NCBI GenBank assembly: GCA_037903475.1
Contig: JBAJFG010000479.1
Location: forward strand, 1,226,501 to 1,290,500
DNA: 64,000 nucleotides
Source: Ancylostoma caninum
Lineage: Eukaryota; Nematoda; Chromadorea; Rhabditida; Ancylostomatidae
Reading direction: 5' to 3'
The notes beneath the pieces are model-generated. The model saw only the letters and a list, made by a program, of their open reading frames with translations. It did no database searches and was not told the DNA's origin. Of this stretch, positions 36,257 through 48,200 are shown in pieces (the first letter of the stretch is position 1; each line of letters opens with the position of its first letter). A program made the position numbers and the translations under genes.

Positions 36257-39200
36257 TGAAGTTTCGATGCATACATACAGGTGGACGCCGAAATAGTCAG
36301 GTGTTGCGTGAAGTAGAGAAATACGACCCTTTGATGAAGGAATGGACACACATGGATCCAATATCTGTTTGTCGAGCGGACTTTGGTCTGGCCGGGAACG
36401 GTAGCAATGTATATTGTACACCATTCTTCGACTACACCTCTTTTCCACAAATGTTAGGTGCTTCTTGTTCAGATTTATGCTGTTAGAGGTGCTACCACAA
36501 ATCCTTATGGCGCACCTCTCCCATGTTACATCGCAACGGCGGAGTTTTACAATGTCATCGAAAACAGCTGGACAAAGGTGCTTCTCCCTCGGATTTGAAG
36601 TATTCATCCTCAGTGTGATTCATTGAGTGTCGTGCATCCTATATTTTTCAGTTTGCGTGTTTGAAAGAGGCGGTTTTTTTTTTCATGTCGGCGGCGTTCC
36701 TCAACAATGAGCTGTATGTGTGTGGTGGAACGACGAAGTATGGATCTGCTACAAACTGCGTAGAGGTATTCACATCATGTCTCTCTTCCCTTATCTGTTC
36801 CTCTCTCTTCCCCCTTTTCTCTCTGAGCCTTTGCCTCCTTCGCATTAACACATTCGCGACAATGTGCGCGCTTAACCAGTTGACATGCTTGGTACGTTGG
36901 ACTGGCTGCACAACCGACCGGGCACAAATGCATGGTGGAGGTTGGTCCTGCCTGGCAATTCTCGAAGGGTCGCCTTTTCTCCACGCAAAGCGAGCTCTGC
37001 CGCCCAGCCACCCTCTCGAAGGGGCGGCAAGGGGGGGGGGCTAGAACGCAGGAGATGATTGGCAGAACGCAGGTTGAACTACAAGGCAACAGCAGCTAGC
37101 CCCCTCAACGCAGCCGATACACGGGGTTTGCTGCTCGCAGCAGAAGGAGTGCAACACTCCATCATGCAGCTATGCCTGCCTTCCATTTCTTAGAGGTATA
37201 GGTGGGCAGCTTCTGTTGCGTTTGCCTTATCCAGTTATCAGAGATAGTGTAGTAGCCACGAGCCTAAACAATAGAAGAGTCGAAGTATTTATAGAATATG
37301 TTATGATATTGATACATAGCGACTGCTGCGGAAACGTAGAGGTTGACTAATTAATAATAGATGCAGAATGTTGCTGTGAATTACATATGTACATATTCGT
37401 TCCTATTTTGAGAAGAAATTGTTCTAAATAGATCCAATGATCCCGCGGATGTGGCGAATACAGTTCCAAAGGAAAAGACAAGAAAGCAACAGTTTTTGAG
37501 AAAATTTAGAGAACATCGGTGTTCATCATTTTAATGGTTTTGTAGTAAAGCAATACCCGACCATATTCATGGTTCTGAGAATTCTTTCTACGTTAATTTT
37601 TTTTTGAGCTTGCTATTTATTGTAAGTACTATACGGCGTTATAACGCCACAATTTCGCAGATGAGCAGCTGTTTCAGTGTCGTTCCATAAAAGACGTTCA
37701 ATCCATCCAAATAATATGTATTTAATCGTACCCTAGCGAAAGAGGAGAAAGCGTACATACTTGCGCATTTTCTTCTTCTTAGAGCCAAAGATATTCGAAT
37801 GTATTATAGGTGTACAACCTCACCACCAACTCATGGAGAGTAGGCGTGCCTATGTTGGAAAATCGGGAAGCGGCCGGCATCGCTGTTATGGATGGTTGTA
37901 TATACGGTAAGGATTCGTGAGTTCAAACGAAATGGTCACGGAAAATTTCAACAAGAAAACAAACATTCACTAAAAATACCCGTTTCTAGTGGGTTAGAGC
38001 TTTGAGCTCCTTTTAAACATGCATGTCGTGTTTTGTGCACCGCATGTTCTATTTCCATGTACATAGTTGCAATCAGGGCTGTGCGTTACTAACGTAACTA
38101 ATTAACGCATTAACGCGTAACGGCCATTTTTGGCCTAACGTAACGAATTAACGAAAAACCCCAGAAATCCGTTAGAATCGATTTCGTTAGAAGGTCAAAT
38201 AATATCTGAAATGCGTACTTTTCTCGCGCTACACAACTTTCTCATAATATACAGCAGATGATACGCTTAACCACGACGATTGCGTAAAATGATTTGCAGT
38301 AAGGCACCCGAAGAAAAATCTGCTTTCATGGAAATCTTTTCATCTTAGGAAGAAAAATCTGCTTTCATGGACATCTTATCATCTTAGCCTTCACGAACTA
38401 AAACCACGGCGGCAGATGTAGCTGTATAATTGTCGAGGATAGATATACGAATAAGAACTTTCATGAACCTGCAACCGTTTAAGGAAGTAGACGAATATCT
38501 TGCGCATAAGCCATCATTCTCGATTGATCCTCCTGAATATTAGAGCAGCGATATTGACACCACGAATTTCCCTCTTATCAAAATGTTGGCACATAAATAC
38601 CTTTCCGCGCCGGCAAATTAATGCGAGCACCTCTTCTTAAAGCAGGTTTGTTTCCGATTTGAAGGCAGTCCCCACGGAAATTTTCATCTGAGGTTTTGAT
38701 CGTTTCTGAGCCTTAGCAATAGTTCTAACAATTTGGCGAAGAGAACAGCGCGGAAAACTCAGTCGTTCCTGAGATATAATTAGTGAAATGTCCAAGATCC
38801 TGGATCAGCAGAATCAGGGTGGGGTCATTCGATCGAATTGTGGCGGCAACGGATCGTTGCGGCCAGCTGATTTCGTGGTTAGCCATTTCTTTCCTTTTTA
38901 TTGTAGAGCTATTTCTTGGTCCTTAACTCTCCTTTCTGCACTACTTAGCATGATGAATTTTTTACCTGTTACTTCATAGGAAATGTGCTGGTTTAGTTAC
39001 TTGTATGGTTGATCTTCGCCAGTGTCGCGTTTTCGAATTTTTTCACTGTTCTGAGTTTGTTCTAGAATTCATTGGTGGTTCTTCTACATCTTGACTGGTC
39101 AGACTATCTTTTCCAAAGTTTGTTTTCTCCCATAAACTTCAGGAACGCCGTAGAACTTGGCCAAACACCTCTTTCGCTCGCAAAACAGCTGAAAAGAAAG

Positions 39201-42200
39201 GCAGCGGTATTGACTTTTTTGGATCGGTCCACACCGAGCAGATCGCGCAACTCGGCCCAACCTGCTCGAAATCGATGAACTGAGGGTTCCAGAAAAGAGG
39301 GATTTTGACGGTTCTCCCTGTTTTCAGCATTATAACAGTGTTAAGCGCACCCGATTACCCCAAATTGTACCGAGATCACGAGATCGAAAATTTCCGTGGG
39401 TGCTGCCTTCAAGAACCTGCTTGACTGTAGAAATTTGGAAAAAACTGCTTTTTTTGCACCATAACATACTTAACTTATACCAGGATGCTGAGCTATGCCT
39501 GCGTGCCCCCTGCCTTGAGTCTTTCACATTCTCTATGAAGTTTAAGATCTTAAGAGTTTTCATCCGTTCCTTTTGCCAAAGATTATGATGAAAATTGTGA
39601 GGCAAAAGAACGCAACTCCCAACCAAAGGCGTTCTATCACTTGTCATTTTTTTTCAGTCGTCTGACCATTGTGTGTTTGTTTTCTGTATGCATTGAAGAG
39701 AAACTCTCATTTTTAAATCTGAGAAACTATTATTTTTAAATCATTTCATCTTGCTATGAACTCGATCGCTTGTTACAGCTGATGAAACTTATCAAAATAT
39801 TCACAAATCCGCCTTCTAACGAATTAACGGATTAACGAATTAACGCATTAACGCGTAACGGCCATTTTTGGCCTAACGTAACGAATTAACGGATCAACGG
39901 AATTTGAAATTTTCCTAACGCACAGCCCTGGTTGCAATGATTGGTGCGATATTTGGCTTTACACATTCGCAACCTTACGCTTCCGGCATGGTGTGTCACA
40001 TGGGACACACGCGCTTTTGCACAAATGGGACCCGTGTTCAACCGCTTGAGCACGTGGTCCTACCTGGTAGGAATTTTTCCTCCGCCGCATAATACTTTCG
40101 CAAATCTGAACCCGATCTTTTTCTCTTCTGTGATGTCCAAGAGTTTTGTTTGTGTCCAAATGTTTGTCGTCCATTCATTTGATACTGACTGTAGTTTCTT
40201 TTTCATATGTTTCGTTCTCTATGGTGTGTGTTTCAACCACATGTTAAAGGTTAGAGTGAAGATCTGCTCTGCCCAGTGCATGTGTAGAAAGCTTGAATAT
40301 TTGTCAGTATAATATATAGAAGTTTGCTAATTATGACTGCTTCACAGAAATATAACTCTGAAAAACGCGTTGAGCACGCGGTCCCACGCGTCGCATTTGC
40401 GTGTCAACCGGTTGAGCACATTGTCGCGAAGGTGTTAATGTTTCAATGTAACCTCCTCTTAATTTTGAAGGCACTGTCCCACTTCAGAATCGTTTTTGAG
40501 ATGTTATGGAACGATTCGGAATTGTTGATCACGTTGGGATATGTGATTCCGTGCAAAACTGTCAAAAAACCCGTTTTCGAGTCTCAATTCTTGCGGAGCC
40601 TGTGAGCGGGGTCAGGGCGGGGCCAAGGCGCACCTGAATAATTTGCTCTCAGGAGCACACCTTCAAGAGAAAGGTCCTCATGAGAGTTCCTTATCTACTC
40701 TCTTAAGGAATACAAACTGCGCTCCCTGTATGACGAGCAAGGGAATACATGACGCGAAAACCTTGTAATACCGCCCTCACTCTGTCCACGTGATCCCAAA
40801 AGGTGGGCGCTCGAAAAGCGGCTTTTCGGAAGTTCTGGACGAAATCACGTGTGCCATTCTGTTCAGCAGCTACCAAAGATTTTTTTCATACGGAAGTCTC
40901 AAAAACGATACTGAAATGGGACAGATCAAATGTTCATGGCGGGTTGTTTATGTTTTTAGTCAGCTGACCATAGGCTCTTGTGTTTATCCGGTCAGCAAAA
41001 GGTTGTGACATGGGAATTCCTAGTTTATGAGAGGTGCAGCGCGCTATGAATGACTGGAAAACGCTGATTGTCTATATGCGCAATTTTTCATTAGAGGCAG
41101 CACTCACGGAAATTTGTATGGTGAAGACATCGCGGTATATAGGAGTTTTGCCTACGATACTCTCCGGCAAAACCTATCTTTTGTATTTCGCAAACACGAC
41201 GGGGGAGGAGGCTTTATTCGACAGCGACCATTTTATTACATGTAGGGACAGTTTCCCTGATAAAGAACCAGATCAATAGCTTCTATATATCTGTATACAT
41301 ATCAATTCTGAAAAATTATGAGGCACTCATAGTAGAATGAAAAAAAAAGAATGCCGTTGCGGCTTACTGTAAAAAGCGGCGCTAGATGGCCCTTAAGGCA
41401 CCAAACACAGAAGGCTGATAAGTGGAATCCCATCGAAATGAGCCAAAGTCAAAGACTAAACGTAAACAAGGAGAAAAGGCACGTACGTTACAATGAAACC
41501 ATGTAAAATACTCCAGCATTTTATATACAAATAACGGATCGAGAGAGTCGGAGGTCCAATTCGACCAGATGAGATCTTACTCAAGGAATACACTAAGGTA
41601 AGATGCAAGTAACAACAAGATAAACACCTAGGTGAGTCTTAGTAATGTACATGATGAAAACATGGAGAGCTAGGAAGCCAGCCGGGTGTAAGATTAGTAC
41701 AGTTCAAAGTGGTGAGGGGTCCACATAACTTAAGAATGATTTACGTGAACTCCAACGGCCAACCCTCATGACATTAGCAGGATCTGCGCCAGCACGAATC
41801 GCGGTGTTTGCAGCTCCTCCGCGGAACGAATGCGAAGTGAGCTGACGATGAGCGAGTCCTGCATCATTGAGCGTCTTTTTGAGTCGGCGTGATATGAAGT
41901 CCCTTGATGGAGGTCCGCCATTCCTGCAGCTGAAAATGAAGTCTTCCGGTGAACTGGAGCGATGCAGATTTTTGAAGTCATTCCATAATGTCAGGGCCTG
42001 CCCATTAAGACGAAAGGCAATCGCTGTCCCAATCCCTTGTTGGGCAGTTTTCGATTTCCGAACTTTGAGCCACCAAACGTCTCCTCCTTGGAAGGAAATG
42101 TCGGAGAATCGGAGATGGCAAAGTTCGCTTATTCTGAGGAAAGCCGCGAACATAAGAAGTATGGCTGTGGCTCCTACCAGCGCTTCTCGCGACCCTCTGT

Positions 42201-45200
42201 CCAAAGCCCAGTTGATCACCGTGTTGACGTCTTCCTGGGAGGCTTTGGTCCTATGTTTAACCGGAGGGCTGGTTCTGCCGGCGGACCGAAGAAGCGCTTT
42301 TAAGATCTCCTGATCTTCGTGAGGGAGGGGTCCAAAGAAGTGTGATAGCGCTGCCACGTGGTATCTTAACGATTTTGACTTTCCCTTATCGATAAGATGC
42401 GCTATGAAGACGTTCCTGAGTTTATGAAGAGCTGTCAGAGGGACTCGGAATTTGCTGATGAAACCCAAGAACTCTTGCTGGACACGCTTATATATCTTCA
42501 GGGTTCCCTGAGCCACGGACTGGTCGAAGCATCTCTCAATCAGTTTGGCTATATCAGTTAAACCAGCGTTGGATGCCACATCCGCGGTTTCCCCTGCCCT
42601 TCTTCTTTTTGGATCCACCAGACTGTCTGAAATTAGCCATCTGAGTGTGTGAAGGGCCGGGTAACCTATGAAATATTTATTCCTCTACCATTGGCTAGAT
42701 CGGAAAGTATACCCTCAAATATCCTTCCTAGTAACACATGACCGCGGGATGCGCCCCATCCTGCGCGTGCGTGCCTCGCGGATATGTATGATAATTTGCA
42801 ATATACCCGTTGGGGAATATCTGGATGTCGCAACATGCCTGTGAGCTATGCCGCGGAACGGAGCCAGCGCTCGTGGGTATGCCCGTATGGATGCCTATTA
42901 CGCCTGTGGATAGCCGCTAAATACCTCGGGAGCCTCGTTCTGAGAATGCTGCTATATCTGGAGGATACATGAGGAGCGATCGATTGTTTTCACATAACCC
43001 TTAAACCTGTGAAGGGGCGGGTGGGCGGGACAATAGCTGTCGAATAGCCGGAATGGTCATCCAGATCTTGCTACGCCCCGCCTCCTTTCTGGATGACCCC
43101 AGCGCGGTCTCCCGCCTTCCCGCCTTGCGAAATCCAAAATGCCACTTTTGCCTACGATACTCTCCGGCAAAACCTATCTTTTGTATTTCACAAACACGAC
43201 GGAACTAGTAAAGCTTGAGGGTCAGAAGCGAATATGTGCGAAAGCAAAGTCGAAATTGAGAGTTGAAGAAGTAAATGTGTATGAGGGAGAACTTCCTTCT
43301 AAACGGGACAACCTGCAGGATAGATGACTATTCCTTTTATTTCTGGAATCCAACCCTCCTCGCTCGTGCGTAGACATGAGAAGAACATGTTAGAAGGCCA
43401 AACGGGAAAACCCAGTATACCTCTGCTACGATATTTCCGTGCCCATATTATAGTTTTCGTAATAAGAATAGGAGGAGGAACCCATCAAGAGAAACCAAAC
43501 TTCCACCATGGCTGGGCCTCCACTGAAAACGCGTCGCTGGCCACTGCACCATAGCTAGACGATCTGGAAATAAACCGAGGGCATTTCTTGCTAGATGTGC
43601 TAGCGAACATATCTACTGTACAGAACCCCCAACTTCTTTGCAATTCCATAAAAATTTCGTCTCTAATAGACCAATCTTCAAAATCCAAAACACGAGACGC
43701 TAAATCAGCCTCTTTATTAAATTCCCTTGATATCCAAAGATATTCTACAGTCACGTGAAGTTTGTGGCATAAATCCCATATGCTTTTTGCTAAAATCTGA
43801 AGATGAGACTTCGTACTCCCTTTTTTGAGTACTGAGACAGCCGCCTGGCAGTGCCAAACTATATGCTCGTTAAAAAGATGTTTGTAAAACGTTTTTAAAC
43901 CAGCAAAAACAGCAAACAATTCTCTAGCCGTACTTGAGGCACCAATTAAATGGACTGGTAGGTTCGCTGAAGCGGTTAATTCTATGGTGAAGTCTAAATA
44001 GAGGACTGTTCCTACAGCTAGTTCAGATGCGTCCGAAAAAACTCTAAGTGCATTATCCAAGCCATCTATTGCACCAATGGCGGCGCCCTTGAAACTCATA
44101 TGAAAATTCAACCAACCTTGGATTTCAGACCTCTCTTGAACTGAAAGCGGCCACCTGAACTTGAGGAAAGTCCCGGATCTCTCTTTTTCTGCAATCGACG
44201 ACACCACGGCTTTCCACTCTCTTTTCCTATCTGAAGGAATCACTAGATGCATGGAGGCCAATATACCTTGCCATTTCAACCTATCTAACAGGGACGGTCC
44301 CCTCATTGAAATTAATCTCATCGCAAGATGTCTAGCCTTTTCTCTTCTTTCATGAGTAACGTTAAATGTCATCGAAGACAAATCGATATCGTGGCCCAAC
44401 CACGTTAACATCTGGAGTGGGATCCAGGTACACTTATCCTCAGCTAACGAAAAGCCGGCATTATTCAAATCGCTCCTTACCAAACGTGCTGCTTCCTCGC
44501 ACCTGTGTGCGGAATTTGCCCAGATTAGGCCATCGTCCAAGTAGACGGCAATACTAACACCACACAATCTCCACTTAGCCAAAAGGGGCCTCATAAGCTT
44601 AGTAAATACCATAGGGGCAGTGGACAGACCGAAAGGGAGCACCAAAAATTGATAGAAGCTTCCCCGCCAACTGAAACCCAAGTATTTGGTGAAATTTGGA
44701 TAAATTTTGACGTGGTGATACCCAGATTTGAGATCAAAAGAGGTCATGAAACCCCCACTTGGCAGTAACGGGAGGACTTTTGACAAGACCTCATACTTAA
44801 CCTTGTACTTTTCCAGAGACTTGTTGAGGTCCGAAAGATCCAGAATGAGGCGAAGTTTCTTTCCCGATGCCACCGAAAGCGGGTTTATACGAATAAGGTC
44901 CACATTATTGACAGTCCGGATGGCCCCACTGACTAGCAATTTGGATACTTCACTGTCAACGAAGTGGGAATTTTCTAAAGCCGAACTACAGTTTTTTCTA
45001 ATAAATCCCACTTCGCGCTCTTGTAGGAACAAAGGAGAATATCCATGCTCTAAAAGGCAACGGAGAAAAGAAGACAACTTGAGTGATAGCCAAAATTCTA
45101 GATTCAAGTGAATCGTTTCTGCTTTGTACTCACATTCATTGTTTGGTGTCTCCGCGGCAATCCCTCGCATAATGGCCAAACCTGCCGCAGGAGTAGCACA

Positions 45201-48200
45201 TATCTCGCGGACGTCCTTGCGGTGCCTGAGGAGCTGAGTTTACGCGATTCGCCATGGAACGACCTTGGAATCCGTAGAAGGGCATCTGGTGAACTTGAGG
45301 GGCGGGAGCCCAAGGCGCCCCTCCGAAACGAAAGGGCTGTTTCGGCACGGCATACGGTTGAAAACGAGACTCTGAATCAAAAGCGGATATGTGCCGCCGA
45401 TTAGCAAACAATAAACCACAAAAATCTGAACTATTTAAAGACCCACTCCAAGCTGTCGCTCTCACTAGTTGTGCTGGTTTCTTCTCCTCCTTTTTCTTCT
45501 TTTCTCTTAGGAAGGCAGCGAGGATGGGATTACTGGCCTGCATACTATCCGCCTTGCTGTGCTGATCGTAGAATTCGAACACCTCTGTATCGGTGTCCGC
45601 TACCACGAGTAGTTCGTTCCTTTGCGTGAGCAATGTAATCGCTTTGGCCAAGTTGCTTCTGATTTCGTAATCCTCCGGTGCGAAGTCCATAATCGGCGTA
45701 AGAATCGTGAGAATGCTAGAATTGAAGTCGAATTGTCTTGCGAGGCCTGGCTTTGTGAACGTCGGTTTTGAGGATGAACTTGGCCCAGGAGCGGGAACCG
45801 GTGGTGCTAGGGGAACAACGGCTGGAGCAGCAGGAACTCGGATTTGCGCCAACAGTTCTTCGAGTTCGTCTCTTCGTACTTGCACCAACTCCTCTTCTGC
45901 TTCGGGAACGACGTGGCGCTCGTTGTCTTCAGCCATAGCGTTGATTAGCCGCCGCACAATAGCTGTCGAATAGCCGGAATGGTCATCCAGATCTTGCTAC
46001 GCCCCGCCTCCTTTCTGGATGACCCCAGCGCGGTCTCCCGCCTTCCCGCCTTGCGAAATCCAAAATGCCACTTTTTAGGGATGATGAACTCATCGATAAT
46101 GATGAAGTAGCGAGAAACACGCGGGAAACACGGGGAATATCTACTGTGCGTCCAAAGCGCAGACGAGTGTTCAACTGATAGGTCCCACCACGAAACCTTG
46201 ATAAACACTTCATCCTCTGTGCTAGACCACACGCGCACACCCGCTGCGCGACGAAACCCATTTGTCCAGGTCGGCAGATGTGTCCACTGCAGTATCTTCG
46301 CATGTAGACGGCTATTCACTACCTTTAGAAGTGAGAATTTGCTTGAATGCTGCCTCTTGCGGGAACAGTATGAAACCCACCGAATCGACGAGAACTCATA
46401 CACTGGCACCAGGGCTATGCGCTACTAACGTAACGAATTGACGGATTAACGGTAAACCTCAAAAATCCGTTAGAATCCATTTCGTTAATAGGCCAAATAA
46501 TATCTGAGATGCATACTATACTTTTCCTGCTCTACACACCCTTCTCGTACACAACGATTGTGTAAAATAAACTGCATTAGGGCATCCGAAAAACAATATG
46601 CTTTCATGGACATCTTATCATCTTAGCTTACATGAACTAAAGCCATGGTGGTGGGTATAGCTGTATAATTGTCGAGGATATGAATGAGAACTTTCATGGA
46701 CCTGCAACTGTTTTAGGAAGTAGACGAATACCTTGCGCATAAGCCGTCATCATTTTCTATTGATCCGTTTGGGTATTGGATGAGCGATATTAACGTCTCG
46801 AAATTCCCTCATGTCAAAATATTGGGATATAATTACCTTTCCGCACGGCACCTTCTCAACTTCGGGTTCGATTGTGACTGATTTAAGAACTAGCTGACTG
46901 CAAAAATTTGAAAAAAAAGCTGGTGTTTTTGCACCATAACATACCTATGCTAGGGTTCTCATGTAGAAGAACGCGCGTTGTGCCTTGAGTCTCTCACTTT
47001 CTTTTTGAAGCCCAAGATCTTAAGAGTTCTCATCCGTTCCTTTACCAAGGATTTATTGCGAAAATTATGAGGCAAAATAACGCAGCTTCTAACCAAAGGC
47101 ATCTTTATCATTTGTTTTTTTTAGTCGTCTGACCATTGCCTATGTTTGTTTTTCTGTATGCGTTGAAGAGAAACAATCATTTTAAAATCTGTTCATCTTG
47201 CTATACGGTTTCCAGAGCCAGAAGTAAACAATGTTTGCTTCAATTATTTGTTGAATCTGCAGCTTACTTGCTTTGAATATCAGTCAGGGAACTCGACTGT
47301 TTGTTACAGCTGATGAAACTTAACAAAACATCCACAAGTCGTCTTCTAACGAATCAACGGATTAGCGCATTAACGCGTAACAGCTATTTTTGGCCTAACG
47401 GAACGAATTAACGGATTAAGGAAATCTGAAATTTTTCTAACGCACACCCCTGACTGCCATGTGTGATGACATAACACTACCGCCAACCATTAATCAATTG
47501 AAAAGTGTGAGATGTTCTAAAAATATCTTATAAAGCCAAATTACTTATTTATTAACATTCCCCGCACCGGCTCCTTCAAAGGATTCCCTCACTGCTTGCT
47601 ATCCATACTCGAAGGCCTTCTTGATGCGTTAACTGGTTGTTAGGTTCTGCGCCATTTTATTATAAGAGTTCCAATTTCCGTTCTGTGTTCGGTGTTGTCC
47701 TTAGCACGCCATTCTCCTGGAATATAATAAACAAATATCCTCAGAACAACAATTAGACAAAATTTGATTTTATTTAAGGCTTTTTACATGTGAAAAATCA
47801 AGTGAATGCATAGGCTCCGTCTTTGTTCATGATTGCATTTGCAAGTTGCTTAATTTTTTTATATATAGATTTGACATTCTCAGTCAATTCATATGCAGGA
47901 TATGTCAGCAAAAGTTAATAAAATCATTGCCAAAACAACAACACCTTGGTTGTCATTCTCGAAACTTTGCAAATCACCCTCGGACATTTTACGACTTTGC
48001 ACGAAAGCATCCGGCGACCACAGACCCGATTGATATTTTCTTAAGAATGAATTTTGCTATAACCCCATCACGTGAAGGCAACTGTAGCATTTTGCAACTG
48101 ACTTTTCGTTGCTTATGTTTCAGTGATGGGTGGTCGTCGCAGCATTGAGGTACTCCGATTATCGTCTGTTGAAAGGTTCGATCCTAGAATTGGAAGATGG

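Larger units (their letters stand above)
34533..36280 (+). other. Intron 7 of kelch gene
   Basis: 1.7 kb without coding signal. It contains a C run at 34,763, a G run at 35,190, a repeat at 35,545-36,175 and a long (TA)n run that ends just before the acceptor. Confidence 0.65.
41146..46075 (-). mobile_element. PAT-like (DIRS order) tyrosine-recombinase retrotransposon
   Basis: Carries gag with a zinc knuckle, a DIRS-type reverse transcriptase with RNase H, and a tyrosine recombinase, all on the - strand, and no integrase. The ends are split direct repeats: A (120 bp) at 45,956-46,075 and 43,030-43,149; B (57 bp) at 43,146-43,202 and 41,146-41,202. In element order this is A1, gag, RT-RH, B1-A2, YR, B2. 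No target duplication beyond TTTT shared by both ends. The sequence without the element survives inverted at about 56,412. Confidence 0.9.
37907..48123 (+). other. Intron 11 of kelch gene, 10.2 kb, filled by insertions
   Basis: Of 10,217 bp, about 7.8 kb is identifiable insertion: hAT 38,074-39,930, PAT/DIRS element 41,146-46,075 and hAT 46,410-47,452. The rest (about 38,030-38,073, 39,931-41,145, 46,076-46,130 and the part before exon 12) has an inverted counterpart at 56.1-57.2 kb. Confidence 0.8.

Noticed and set aside
41867..42313. Plus-strand frames over the recombinase gene
   Set aside because: Antisense shadows of the minus-strand tyrosine recombinase.
48178..48190. Pol III B-box ggttcgatcc
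   Set aside because: It lies in kelch exon 12 and encodes RFDP; no A-box is present at tRNA spacing.
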